Shown here one piece after another: positions 31,486 to 42,140 of a stretch of 64,000 nucleotides of DNA. The notes beneath the pieces were generated by a model. The model saw nothing but the letters and a program-made list of their open reading frames with translations. It had not been told where the DNA came from and ran no database searches. Source of the stretch: Cricetomys ansorgei (lineage: Eukaryota > Chordata > Mammalia > Rodentia > Nesomyidae); the NCBI GenBank assembly GCA_026225945.1, contig JAMJFZ010002307.1, forward strand, positions 3,363,001 through 3,427,000. The letters are read 5' to 3'. Both the position numbers and the translations under genes were made by a program. Positions within the stretch are counted from its first letter, which is position 1. Each line of letters opens with the position of its first letter.

Positions 31486-31964
31486 AGCTCTTAAAAAGAA
31501 AATTTAATAAAATGTCATCTGCACACCCCACAATGCCCATGTTCGGGGTGTGGTGCCTTAGTTTTTAGGTAGTTACAGAATCATATCTGTACGTCACCAC
31601 CAGCTTCAGCCTAAATTGTTGAAACTCTACAAAGCCAAAGCTTTGAGGGTTTTTTTTTTTTGTTTTTTTTTTTTCTCTCCTGACACCAGAAAGATACCTG
31701 GAGAAGAGAGAGGGTAGTATAATGGTTTTCATCCTTGGAAAATGTTTCCATGCTGGAAAACAGGAATAGGCAAGAAAATGTGGCTATAGGATCAGACAGC
31801 AAAATGTAGCTCACCTACTCCTCAGCCAGACCCACATTGTCCTGTGCTGCAGGAAATGACTACGTGGCTGCTTCATGAACCATGGCTCTGTCTGTAGAAA
31901 ATCCTCAGCGTTTTCTACTTTGTCTCATTCAATATTGGTTGTATATCTGGGCAGACAGTGAGTC
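31486..31964. other. Unassigned sequence with T-rich tract
   Basis: It contains a T-rich tract near 31650-31675 and no recognised element. Confidence 0.35.
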
Positions 31965-32112
31965 CGATGAGAGCACTTACTGGTCTTCCAGAGGGCCTGA
32001 GCACAGCCCAGGGGCTCTACCACCCTCCCCTGGCCACCTTCAGTACTGCACACTCGTGCAACCACACATGCAACCATACAGCAAATCATTCATACTCATA
32101 AAAAAATCTTAA
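31965..32112 (+). mobile_element. B2 SINE, sense, 5'-truncated
   Basis: 'gatgagagcacttactggtc', 'ttccagagggcctgagcaca', 'gcacactcgtgcaaccacac' and an A-rich end ('aaaaaaatctt') match B2. Confidence 0.8.
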
Positions 32113-32504
32113 AAACTTGGTTGTGTAATTTCCTTTTACACAGTTCGTCTATATTCAGAAAAGGATGCTGTATAGTGAAGCTTCCCTTCCAACTCCATCT
32201 GCACATTGGTGAGTTGTAAGCCTTGTTTTCATCTTATACTCAATTGCTCCTCTTACCTTAAAATGTGATGGGTATTTTCTTGTACATCCAGGTGGTGATG
32301 TCTTATTGGTAATGTAGTTTGGCTTAGGGCAAACTCTAGGGTTAAAGTTCGTGTGGGGAATTTCTAGGAGGTCACGGCTGTTGGTCCTAGGTTGGTTTGT
32401 AAAGCATTTGTGCTATTGAGTTAGTCACCCACACCATATCCCAGTGAGGAACCTACCTGCTGTGGGCTTAGTACATGTACTCGGAAGTTATGTCTAGCAA
32501 TGCA
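32113..32504. other. Unassigned sequence
   Basis: Nothing recognised. Confidence 0.35.
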
Positions 32505-32900
32505 GCATGGTGGTAGTACAAGTATTACAGCTCTGTGGGGAAAGATATCCTGACCACCAGGAGCCAAGGAATACCACAAAGTCACACCACACAGCAGACC
32601 TCACACAAGAGATTTATTGGGGAAGACACAGGAGGGTGACTGCCTCTGTCTGGGAGAGAAGCAGCAGGGAACTGATCAGGAAACAGGCTAATGTAGAGTT
32701 CCTTGGGGGTGGAGATTTCCAGGGTGGCCTCCTGATCTTGGGGTGAGCTCAGGGATTGGTGAGATTTGGAAGTCAGGGATTGGTAAGATTTGGAGCTCAG
32801 GAATTGATGGGTTTTGAGCCCCCAAATTGAGCATAGGCTTTCTACCTACAGGTTGGAATGCTCTGTAGGGTGGAGCTTGGCTGTTGGCTGGTTCAGAGAG
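32505..32900 (-). mobile_element. Possible antisense LTR (ERV, unclassified)
   Basis: On the minus strand, 'ccccaataaatctcttgtgt' followed by 'gaggtctgctgtgtggtgtg' looks like an R/U5 region (polyadenylation signal, then GT-rich U5). The upstream part holds the 24-bp tandem repeat, as in some LTR U3 enhancers. I cannot name the family and the borders are guesses. Confidence 0.35.
32745..32816. repeat. 24-bp unit repeated three times
   Basis: Copies start at 32745, 32769 and 32793. Their shared core is 'tcagggattggt' then 'agatttg'. Copies 1 and 2 differ at three sites, and copy 3 has diverged more. Confidence 0.92.
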
Positions 32901-32904
32901 GTTT

Positions 32905-33105
32905 TTTTTAACATGTACGTATTTTATGTGTGTGTGTCTGTGTACCATGCATATGAAGGACCCCATGGAGGCTAGAAGAGGGCATTAGATCCCCTGAGAC
33001 AGGTTATGGATGGCTGTGAGCTGCCTTGTGTGTGCTGAGAATTAAGCCCAGGCCCTATGAAAGAGCAGACAATGCTTTTAAACCACCGAGCCATCTCTCC
33101 AGACC
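32905..33105 (-). mobile_element. B2 SINE, antisense
   Basis: 'cccatggaggctagaagagg', 'gcattagatcccctgagaca', 'ggatggctgtgagctgcctt', 'accgagccatctctccagac'. Complete, with a TG-rich tail side. Confidence 0.9.
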
Positions 33106-33121
33106 TATTTTTTTAATTAAT

Positions 33122-33122
33122 T

Positions 33123-33153
<31 letters not shown>

Positions 33154-33156
33154 ATA
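33122..33156. repeat. (TA)n(TG)n microsatellite
   Basis: A TA block passes into a TG block, about 35 bp. Confidence 0.9.
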
Positions 33157-33271
33157 CAAAAGTATACAAAATAATGGGTTGCATTATGAAATTTTCATGC
33201 ATATATATCATTGTATTTCACTCATATTTGCACCCTTACATCCCTCTCTAGAACACATGATATTTTGTGTA
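33157..33271. other. Unassigned sequence
   Basis: Short AT-rich interval without a recognised element. Confidence 0.35.
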
Positions 33272-33335
33272 GTTTAGTGACAGAGCATGTGGCATGCACA
33301 AAGTACTGGGTACAATCCCCAGCACGGCAAAAAAT
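33272..33335 (+). mobile_element. ID-type SINE, sense
   Basis: 'agtgacagagcatgtggcat', then 'gcacaaagtactgggtacaa', 'tccccagcac' and an A-rich end match the ID core. Confidence 0.7.
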
Positions 33336-33349
33336 ACGATATACTGCAG

Positions 33350-34450
33350 TGTGAAGCCACGGGCCTCTGAGCATGGTACAGAGCGGCCATGGAAACGGCC
33401 TCTCTTCTTTCCTTCCGTTCCATTTCTCCCATCGGGCTCTTTGGGAATTTATCCTTTACCCAGAGTTCTTGAAGCCACAACGCTGAGCCCACGGTCAGTA
33501 CACCGCACGTGTGGTCCTCCAGTTCCCTATCTGCTGACTGTGGATGAGGAACTAACAGAGAGAAGACCCAACTGCCTGTCCGGGATGCTTTTGTGTTTAT
33601 TTTAGTTAAGGAAGGAAAAGGAAGAAAGAAGGGAGAAGTTGTGTTGGACCCAGTGCCAGTCGGGAGAACGTTTGCTGACCTAAGGAAACGCGTGGTCAGG
33701 CCCAGGCTTTCATCTCCCCTTTTACTTTAGTTGAAGACGCAGGCCAGCGCTGCAGGTTAAACTTCTTTCCTCTTTGTTTTGCCGACATTTATTTCTCCTG
33801 TTTGCTGAGTCCCTGTCACAGCTCAGGATAGAAATCCCTTATGAGCACCGTGATTAGGAAGGCAATGAGGACTATTAAATATATTTGAATAGAGGCAGCA
33901 AATTGCCGCGCAGCCGGTCTCCAGAGACCACCAAGAGGCGTTTGAGCCCGCGCTGCATCCTGCCGGTCAGGCCCTGCGCTGCAGCCCTGCCTCGTGCCTC
34001 CTTTCAGTACTAATCCGCCCACTAACGTTGGGTTCTTAGTGCCCTCGCATCTCACCTTCTAAATGCATTTCAGTGTCAGAAAGCAAGCACAGATGTGGAA
34101 GGTGAGGCAGATGGGGTGATGAGAGAGATCAATAGCGGTAATATCAAAAAAAAGCCTAGAGGCTTCTTTTCCCCGGTCTTTTGGAGCAGAGCTTCCCACA
34201 CACACTCCTGTAGCAGGAGTTCTAACTTCCCCGTGCACCCATGATTTCTGTGCACAGTGTTCAGTGGCCTGCTGACTCGGGCAGCCAGGAGTCCATGTCT
34301 TACTAGCCCCGTGCAGTGGCCAGATGCAGATGTAATGTTGAACAGTTCCCGAGACCTGTAATGGGATGGCGCGGTATTCCCACGCGCGGATGGAGTGGTG
34401 GAGTGGCTCTCTCATATTCTCAGGAAATGCTCACTCTGGTCCCACCTCAC
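33350..34450. promoter_or_regulatory. CpG-enriched region with a short CpG-island-like core
   Basis: By hand I count about 42 CpG in 1.1 kb. About 12 of them are packed in 33900-34060, where 'ttgccgcgcagccggtct' and 'gcccgcgctgc' lie. Surrounding DNA is CpG-poor. There is no SINE here to explain the CpGs. A TATA-like 'attaaatatat' stands about 30 bp before the core. It could be an orphan promoter, an enhancer or an unmethylated relic. No linked exon is recognised. Confidence 0.35.
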
Positions 34451-34454
34451 CACG

Positions 34455-34515
34455 AGGGAGCTAAGGGTCCCAGAGGTGGAGTATTGTGCCTGAGGTCACA
34501 CAGTCCCTCGGGGCT
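34455..34515 (-). mobile_element. Possible MIR fragment, antisense
   Basis: 'gcctgaggtcacacagtccc' is very like antisense MIR (ttgcccaaggtcacacagcta). Only about 60 bp can be followed. Confidence 0.45.
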
Positions 34516-34921
34516 CTCTGGGTACTTCTTTAACACGTGCCTCACCGTATCCTTTCTGCATCTAGTTCTTTCTCACTCTGAAGGGGTTAACAAGCAGACA
34601 GACAGACCTGGTAGAAGAATTTCCTGGAATAAAATGTTTTGAACAGTTTATGTTTAATTTTTCATTTATCAAACACAGGGGTGCCGTGTGCATAGAATGT
34701 CAAACTACATAAGGAGGGAGCAAGGACGTCAATGTATACTCCGCCAGGGGTCCCCCAAGCCCAGAGTGCTCCCCTCACAGCCTTGGGTGTCCAGTTACAA
34801 GTTTCCCTTTCTTCAGCTGCAGTGACCCCCCCCTTGTCTGTACTTGGCCTCTTGTAAGGTGGTAACACAAATGCCACGAAGTCCAGAATAGTTTCTTTAT
34901 TCATTTAAAAATTGTCCTTTT
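34516..34921. other. Unassigned sequence
   Basis: No recognised repeat. Confidence 0.35.
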
Positions 34922-35242
34922 AAGGCTGAGAAGATGGCTCAGTTGGTGTATTGCTATGCAAGCCCTGGGATCAGACTTCAGGTCCCTGGCACCTTCAAAA
35001 GAGCTGGGTGTGGCAGTGTGCACCTGTAAATCCATTTACAGGAAAGCAGAGGCAGCGAGACCCCTGGCGCTCAGTAGCCAGCCAGTCTGCAGGAATCTCT
35101 GAGCTCCTGTTTCAGTGAGAGACCCTGTCTCAAGCACCAAGTTGGAAAGTGATTAAGGAAGACACCAGTTTTCAACCTCTGACCTCTACACCTATGTGTA
35201 CACATAATTAAACACACACAAACCCATGTGAACATGTACATA

Positions 35243-35246
<4 letters not shown>
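34922..35246 (+). mobile_element. B4 SINE, sense
   Basis: 'aaggctgagaagatggctca' (head), 'gctgggtgtggcagtgtgca', 'ctgtttcagtgagagaccct', 'gattaaggaagacaccagtt' and 'ttcaacctctgacctctaca' cover the element to its CA-rich end. Confidence 0.9.

Positions 35247-35299
<53 letters not shown>
35247..35299. repeat. (AC)26 microsatellite at a B4 tail
   Basis: This is an uninterrupted AC run of about 53 bp that grew from the CA-rich 3' end of the preceding B4. Confidence 0.97.
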
Positions 35300-35300
<1 letters not shown>

Positions 35301-37348
35301 TTTTTGTTGCTTTTTTTTTCCTAGAAAAATTCCCAGAATCTGGATAGCCAAACAACTATGTCTCCATGGTATCAAACAGATGTCTTTAGAAATATTAAAA
35401 ATGTGGGCACCTTGGGTGTGGGTGGACACCAAAACTCACACCTAGTTTGCGTATATCAGTGACCTATTGTGTCAGATGGTCACCAGCAGACAGAGGCAGG
35501 AAGAAGGTGTCCTGGACAGACAACTGCTCACAGTGGGGACGTTATGCGTACACACCTGGAAGGGGTCAGAGCGCATCAGGATTGAACTTCTCCATTATGA
35601 TTAAGGCATAGACACAAAAACACTCTGTGGGTTTTTCAGGGGTGCAGAGTTCCCAAGGTGGTGAGCGCGACAGAGTCACTAGCCCAAGAAACAGACACTG
35701 GAGATTAATGCCTCTTGGTGCAAATCCGACTTACTGTGGAGGGTAACAGGTTTTTATGTAGAAGGTAGGGCGGTGCACAAGGGAGAGAGACCCAATAGCA
35801 TTGTCTATGCTTACTAGACATTTTAGTGAGCCTACCTAAAGCTTGTTAATCGGAGAAGGAGGGGTAAGGTCAGTGAAAGTCCAACCATCGAATGTGTAAA
35901 GGCTTTACATCCATCTAATGAATGTAAAGGCTCTTAGCCTATCCATATAGCTGATGTTGGCGAACAAGGTATCCGCAAAGACAGAGGAAGTGGAAGCATG
36001 GCCTCAGCAGGGGTTTTCCCGCCTTTGGGGCTCACTGGTGTGCCATTTTAAAGGGTCACACGATTTTCTGCAGGCGAGGTGCATACCTCTCTGAACAAGC
36101 GCTGATGTCCATCTTTCTCTTCCGTCATTGACATCCCTTCAACTCCGGCAACACTCAACAAGCATGCGCGAACTGTGTGACAACGTCCCACAAAACTTAG
36201 CTACCACTGTGTCTAGAAGATCAATGAAGAAACACCAGGAGGGCCCAGGACCCCCCATTGTCCCCTCCCGCAGTCACCGTCAGTCCCCCAGGTCATCATT
36301 CTCTAGAATTCAAACTTTGCATCCAGTCACAAGCTGTCTCTTGATTTGTATGCCTGCTTGCTTGGTCTCAATACCGCGTCCGTGTGTTTGGAAAGGACTA
36401 GAATTTATTTCCTCCTCGTTCCTTCTGCTATGGACAGACTCCCACACGGCTTTCAGTGGAGGCTGCTACAGACTTCTCTAGTGTTTCCAGTGGAAAGCCA
36501 TGTGGTCTTGGACAGCCACAGGTATAAACCTCTTCAGTGTGATAAACGGGGTGATTCTGGGTATAAAAGCTGCACTATTCTGTTGCTTTCTATTTGGTCT
36601 TGATTTCTTCTGAATTTTCTTTTCTCTGCTTCCTGAACTCACTTTCTCTATAAATCGGAATAGTCCTCAGGCACCGGGAGGATCTAAAATGTGGAGCTCT
36701 GAGCTCAGGAGCAGAGGGGATGCTATAGTCTGTGCTGCTGTGAGCTGCTTTGCCCAGGGTCCTCAGGGCCTTCGGAGGTCAGACCTTTGTCTCTGTCATG
36801 TTCCTGGGAGTGTATGGCGCCTATGACCAGAAGTGGACTGCTTTCCAACAAAACTCAAAGATTCCTCCTTTTCACAGTTAAAAAAATTTTTAAGGTAGAT
36901 GAATTTACATTTGACTCTCTGAATCTGGCTCATTTTAATAAGACAGTTTTTGTATGCAAAGGAGTGCTGACACCAGCATGTTTTATCGTACTGATTACTA
37001 TGGAAACATTTATCTATAAATATAAAGCCCTTTAAAGCTTAGCCTTTTATCTTTATAGAAAAAGGCCTGTTTATGTCACTTCTAAGATCCCAGCTTTAAT
37101 GTAGACATGAGCTATTCTCCTGCCAAACAAGATAACCTCAGTGCTGGGGCCCTGTGAGCTTTGAAAAGAGGAATTGGTGCTGAGACTACTATTTTTTGAT
37201 AAAATAATAATGAAATAAAAGTATTTAAAGATATTCACTCAAGCTTAAACTGTGGTATGTTCAATTCTGGTTACTGAATTTAATGCTGTGAATGTGTTGC
37301 ACATCTTTTTTCCTTTCTAAAAAGTATTGTCTTTACATGTTTAGTAAA
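35300..37348. other. Mostly unassigned sequence, 2 kb
   Basis: No SINE is recognised. The part 35630-35800 resembles a U5-like antisense LTR piece ('gagattaatgcctcttggtg', 'acaggtttttatgtagaagg'), but the match is too weak to call. A possible MIR lies at 36485-36575. Confidence 0.35.
36485..36575 (+). mobile_element. Possible MIR fragment, sense
   Basis: 'gccatgtggtcttggacagc' followed by 'aacctcttcagtgtgataaa' and 'cggggtgattctgg' echoes MIR (gtgtgaccttgggcaagt, aacctctctgtgcc, aatggggataat). Confidence 0.4.
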
Positions 37349-37396
37349 CGTGTGTGTGGGTGCGTGTGTGTGCGTGTGTGTGTGTGTGTGTGTGTG
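37349..37396. repeat. (GT)n microsatellite
   Basis: GT run with 'gggtgcg' and 'gcg' interruptions, about 48 bp. Confidence 0.9.
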
Positions 37397-37559
37397 GGCT
37401 TGCAAACTATCCTACGGGCCAAATGGAAGCGATTTGTTTATCAACCTTTCCTTTGGCGCACTGATGGGTTTTTATTCTTAAAAGTGGTTGTAAAAATTAA
37501 ATGGAATATATCTGTATCTCTGCCATTTCTTTTATTTTTCCTCTTTCACTGAAACGTAT

Positions 37560-37750
37560 TATTTATTTGGCACATGGCCACATGTAGAGCAGATTAGTTT
37601 CCAAGTTGCTGTGTAGCTGAGGAGACCCTTGAACTTCTGATTCTCTTGCTCTTACCTCCCCAATGCTGGGATCGCAGGCGTGTATCACCATGCCAGTTAC
37701 AGTGCTGAGGCATCAAATCCAGAGATCCAGCACTGCAGGCAAGCTTCTAG
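37560..37750 (-). mobile_element. Old B4/RSINE1-type SINE, antisense
   Basis: 'gctgtgtagctgaggagacc', 'cttgaacttctgattctctt' and 'caatgctgggatcgcaggcg', then 'gatccagcactgcaggcaag' at the ID-like head, follow an old B4 or RSINE1. Confidence 0.7.
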
Positions 37751-37800
37751 TAACCAGCAAGCTTCATTCACATTTGTAAGGTATGCTACTTTCAGTAGTT

Positions 37801-37980
37801 AGAGGTTAGCAGGCTGTGGAGGCACATACTTTTAAACCTAGCACTTGGAAGGCAAAGATAGGCAGATCTCTGTGAGTTCATGGGCAGCCTGGTCTCTGTA
37901 GTGAGTTCTAGGTCAGTCAGGGCCACATAGTGAGCCCATGTCTAAAAAAAAAAAAAAAAAAAGAAAGAAAGAAAGAAAAA
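37801..37980 (+). mobile_element. B1 SINE, sense, with A/GAAA tail
   Basis: 'gctgtggaggcacatacttt', 'taaacctagcacttggaagg', 'cagatctctgtgagttcatg' and 'cagtcagggccacatagtga', then A19 and a GAAA run, make a complete but diverged B1. Confidence 0.9.
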
Positions 37981-38486
37981 TGTTTCTACAGAGAACAACA
38001 GCATAGAATAAGATCTGGGCTCTTGCTGCTTTCCTGACTCTCAGAGGTGATAGACAAGAAAATGATGGAAACCATGGGCCATGGGTCTTCTTCCATTCCC
38101 AGGAAGCACATATTTATCTAAACCAGGGAATGTTTGCATTCATTTTCCTCACTCAGTTGGAGATCCCAGGCTTGGGGATTGCCAGGAACACTCTCTCCTC
38201 AGATGGGGTGGGTTTGTGGCGTTGGGAAGGCTCTGGTAGAAGGTTCTTGAATCCAAGGCTAACTGGGGCTATGTAATACACAAATTCCAGGCTAGCCTGC
38301 ACTGCCTACTGGAAGTAGGTCTCATAAAACTCAGTTAAAATAGTAGGCATCTATTAAAACACAGACTTTTCATATTGTTTTAATATAAAAACTCTGTTGT
38401 TGAGTAAGTTAACTTCACTGGAAATGTACGGAAATCCCATAATGAAACCTGTTAGTCCATGTGAACTTAAAAAAAACTATTTTTGG
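37981..38486. other. Mostly unassigned, with a weak B1-type relic
   Basis: At about 38250-38340, 'gaatccaaggctaactgggg' and 'aggctagcctgcactgccta' suggest a decayed sense B1-type element. The rest is unassigned. Confidence 0.35.
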
Positions 38487-38705
38487 AGCTGAAGAGATGG
38501 CTCAGTGGTAAAGAACACTGGCTATTCTTTTAGAGAACCCAGGTATTGTTTCCAGCACCTACATGGAGATTCAAACCATCCGTGACTCTAGTTTCAGGAG
38601 ATTTGATAACTTCTGACCTCAGGCACTGGACACACAAGTGGTGAACAGATGTACATGTAGAAACCCCCCTCCCCAATACACAAATAAAATAAATGAACTT
38701 TAAAA
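38487..38705 (+). mobile_element. B2 SINE, sense, full length
   Basis: 'gagctgaagagatggctcag', 'gagaacccaggtattgtttc', 'cagcacctacatggagattc', 'aaccatccgtgactctagtt' and 'aaataaaataaatgaacttt' run from head to A-tail. Confidence 0.92.
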
Positions 38706-38955
38706 AACCCTCAAAACTCAATGAGGCTCTCTATCTCCACAAATTTCTTGTTTTTTCAAATGTCTTTATTCCTCAAATACACTTCTCATCCATTAATTTC
38801 ATGTTACTCCCAAATAATTAGTCCTATTTGTTACAAAAAAAAATCAACAAGTCTTCTAAATCATCATTTGTTATCAGACTCCATTCTTAAAGAGTTACAG
38901 TAAAACAAAATGTTATTGTTAGGACTTAACACAAAGCAGGGCTTTAAAATTTGTT
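38706..38955. other. Unassigned AT-rich sequence
   Basis: Nothing recognised. Confidence 0.35.
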
Positions 38956-39094
38956 TAATTTTTTAAAAAAATTTTAATTATGTGTATGTATGTGTGTGTA
39001 ATGTGCATGTGAGTGCAGTGCCTACAGAGGCCAGAAGAGGGCATCAGATCTCCCAAAAAGCAGTATGTGGTCTTAACTGCTGAGCTCCCCCCCT
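38956..39094 (-). mobile_element. B2 SINE, antisense, shortened
   Basis: An AT/GT-rich tail, then 'gcctacagaggccagaagag', 'ggcatcagatctcccaaaaa' and 'gtggtcttaactgctgagct'. The middle is deleted. Confidence 0.82.
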
Positions 39095-39215
39095 TCTCGA
39101 TGGATTCTTACTCTGTAGTGAGGCCGATCTTGAAGTCACCATGCAGTCGAAGCTGGCCATAAACTTGCAGTGACTCTTCAATACCACACACAATGGTGAG
39201 CGACTACACCCAGCA
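39095..39215 (-). mobile_element. Possible old B1-type SINE, antisense
   Basis: 'cttactctgtagtgaggccg' and 'atcttgaagtcaccatgcag', then 'gagcgactacacccagc', suggest a decayed B1 arm next to the B2. Confidence 0.45.
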
Positions 39216-40044
39216 CACCAGAGCACTTTTACAGGGAAGAGTGCTGACTCAGTGCAGTTCTTTCCTGTGAGTACCTTTGGCACCACAGGGTGAAAGTGCT
39301 GCAGACAAACCCCAAAGAAGCTCCCAAGCAAATGCTACTTACCTCTTTACTGCTTCAAGGATAGGAAGTAGAAACTAGGAAAATATGGCCACCTCAGAGC
39401 TGTATTTGCCAAATTCCCACTTATTCTAAAGGCATAAAAAACAGTCCTTAAGACACAGCTTGTGTAGGTATTGGGAATGTTGACTTCAGTTGCTGCATGG
39501 TTCTCTAGTCTGAAGGGAAGGATGCAGTGGAAAGGGGAACAGCACCATAGGCTCGCAGGACCTGAGGAGTGTCAGACGTGTCGTTGTTCTGACCGCTTAC
39601 ATCTCATCTAAACCTTCACAGGTACGGAGGAGGAGCCAACAGGGTAGACTCGTGGTCACTGAGCAGCAGCAGCTGCTGAGCCGGCTCTCCCCAGCACTTC
39701 CAACCATCTCTTTGGCCCGCAGGGGACTCAGCTGTGGAGTGTAGTGGCAACACACGGGGCAATGTGCATTGCTGTTGAGTGGTATAGACAGGCGGAGTGT
39801 GGCAGGGTTGTGCAGGAGGAGTGCCGGTTGACAACCCCTTCACTGAGCCACCCCTCCCTCCACCTGCTCACCAGACCCCCTCTGTCTATCAAGATCTTCA
39901 CCCCTAGGTGTATTCTAGCCTCAGTTGCTTCTCCAATAACACACAAACAATAATGGCATATACTTCACAGTGGTAAGGTAGTTACATGAACTTGCTTTTA
40001 CAATGTCATTTCCCCTGTCAATCAGGAGAATCTTAATTATTAAG
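39216..40044. other. Unassigned sequence, 0.8 kb
   Basis: No recognised element. Overlapping short frames occur on both strands. Confidence 0.4.
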
Positions 40045-40352
40045 ACCCCAGTAATTATTTGTGTGTGTGTGTGTGTGAATGATTGTGGAGCCCAGAGGTC
40101 TAGTCTATGTTGTGTGTCTTCAATTGCTCTCCACCTTATGTTTTTGAGGCAGGTTCTCTCACTGAACCTGGAGTTCATCAGTTTGGCCAGGCTGGCTGTC
40201 CACAGCCCTGGCTCTCTCCCCATCCCCTCCTCTACAGCGATAGAATTACAGATACTTCCTTGCACTCAGTTTTTACGGGGGTTCTGGGGATTGAACTCAC
40301 ACTGTAAGCACTTTACTGACAGAGCAGTAGCAGCACTCCAGCTTGCCTGCCT
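40045..40352 (-). mobile_element. B4 SINE, antisense, with (GT)9
   Basis: 'cttcaattgctctccacctt', 'atgtttttgaggcaggttct', 'actgaacctggagttcatca', 'tttacgggggttctggggat' and 'gtaagcactttactgacaga' follow B4 throughout. Confidence 0.92.
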
Positions 40353-40364
40353 CCTTTCTTTGTT

Positions 40365-40535
40365 GGTGTCTGTGTGCACACACGTGTTTGTCCATGCACA
40401 GACGTGTGCACAGGTGCTTGCGGAGGCCAGAGGTGTGGGATCCCTCCTGGGTGGTTGTGGATCACTCAGTGTGGGTGCTAGGAACTGAACTTAGATTCTC
40501 TGCCCTTAGCCACTGAGCCATCTCTCCAGCAGCCC
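40365..40535 (-). mobile_element. B2 SINE, antisense
   Basis: 'tgcttgcggaggccagaggt', 'ggatcactcagtgtgggtgc', 'taggaactgaacttagattc' and 'gccactgagccatctctcca' mark an antisense B2 directly after the B4. Confidence 0.9.
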
Positions 40536-40769
40536 CGCCCCTTTCAGCCTTGTTTCTGTTGGTTTCTAGGTACATGACCCATCCAGAAGGTATGCAGAAC
40601 ATAAGAAGGGAAAAAGCAATTTATTGATGTGACTGATATTTGCAAGCAGAGACCTGTGCACGCCACAATTATTTTTTGAGCATCTGCTGCTCTAACATAT
40701 AATCCTCTGCCCAGGGCTAGGACTCCAGGATCCAATAATGCTCATTTTGCTTCACTCCAGGGAGGAAGT

Positions 40770-41220
40770 GGTCTAGTGAAGGACAGTTATGGATGTGGTC
40801 TATCCACTCCTAACCAAGTCTCACATCAGTAGTAATAAGAGAACAGAAACTTGTTGTGACCACCATTGTTAGAAGCGGACCCTGGGGAATGATTTGATTC
40901 CTTGAGCTCATCTGGGTGGAGCCTCCATGACAGAGTCAAATTCTGTTGGCTTTATGAGGAAATGGAGAGAGAACACCCAAAGACAGAAACACATCCACAT
41001 CCCCACTGTGTCACGGTGTACTTGCCAGAGCTGTACTCCAGCATGTCACAGTGTGACCCCTGACCAGAGCTTCTCCCTCACTGTGTCATGATACAGCCCT
41101 TGACAAGAGCTTGTGTGGTGCCATTTGGACCTTCAGCTTCCAAAGCTATATATTAAATAACCTTTTTCCTTATATAAAGTATATACCTCAGGTATATTGC
41201 TATAGTAATGCAAAAAGATA
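40770..41220 (+). mobile_element. MaLR-type LTR (MLT1/ORR1-like)
   Basis: The 3' part is typical of MaLR LTRs: 'accttcagcttccaaagcta' and 'tattaaataacctttttcct', then 'cctcaggtatattgctatag' and 'taatgcaaaaagatactc'. The upstream half is diverged, carries the 37-bp tandem repeat, and its start is uncertain. Confidence 0.55.
41005..41117. repeat. Three imperfect copies of a ~37-bp unit
   Basis: Copies begin near 41005, 41043 and 41080. Each has the order 'tgtgtca', an ACAG/ACGG-like box, then 'ccagagct' or 'caagagct'. The copies differ by substitutions and small indels. Confidence 0.75.
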
Positions 41221-41992
41221 CTCCAACCCAGAAGCATAGAAGTATCCATGAAGCTATAAAATCATTGCAAAGGAAAACCACTTGGAGACATGAAGACATT
41301 CAACACAAAGATTTTCTTTTGGATCTGAGCAGGCTTTCTGAGACGTGACTTTGAAGTTAAAGTCAGCCTAGGAAGAGATAAGGGGGAGGAAAGCGCCTCC
41401 TGGTGGCAGGCATGGTGTGGCTCTTGGAAGACTTGCCCCTAAGGTGGGTGGGGTTGAAAGGAGAAGAAATTGGCTTCCAAGGGAAGGTGGGGATACTGCA
41501 TTCTCCTACCAGCTGTTTGATGCATGCATTCCCATAACCTCTTTGTTCAACTGCCAGAAACTTAAGTGTCAGGGTGGCAGAGGAAACCACAGCAGAGTGA
41601 CTTCAAAGTGACGTTCAGAGGGCTGGGGCACTTCCTCCCTGCTTCACACATGGCCACCCCTCACCCCTGCCTGCAAGGCATACTTTGGACTCAGTATCTG
41701 TCCACGGACACCCCAGCCCTAGCCTCTGAAGCCAAGACGCAGTCAGGATATAGCTTCCATTCTTGAACCCTAAGAACTTGCGAGGTCTGCCTAAAGCCAG
41801 TTTGATCTTGACTTCACTGCTGTTCCTTAACTGTGAACTAAACTTAAAATTTTCAAAACAAACTTGCTTGAGTCAGATCTAAATGGTTTTCTTGAAAAAC
41901 ACAAAACAAAATAAAAAAAACACCCCCCCCAAAAAAAAAACCAAAATTAACATGGATAAATCAGAGGTAACTTAGCACATTGAATTATTTTA
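41221..41992. other. Unassigned sequence with A/C-rich tract
   Basis: An A-rich tract with a C block lies at about 41895-41942. No other recognised feature. Confidence 0.4.
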
Positions 41993-42140
41993 TAAGCTGG
42001 GAACAGTGGCTCGCCCGTAATGCCAACCCCTCGGGAGGTGGCAGCAGGAGGATCCTGGGATTGAAGTCACCCTAGGCTGCAGAGTGAGTTCCAGGCCAGG
42101 TGGGACTACAGAGTGAGACCCTGTTTCGACCAAACAGAGT
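41993..42140 (+). mobile_element. Old B1/RSINE1-type SINE, sense
   Basis: 'agctgggaacagtggctcgc', 'ggcagcaggaggatcctggg', 'aggctgcagagtgagttcca' and 'actacagagtgagaccctgt' follow an old B1-derived element with a poor A-tail. Confidence 0.72.

Noticed and set aside
35630..35800. Antisense LTR U5-like segment
   Set aside because: A few suggestive words only. I could not follow LTR order or find TG/CA ends, so it is mentioned within an unassigned interval and not called as an element.
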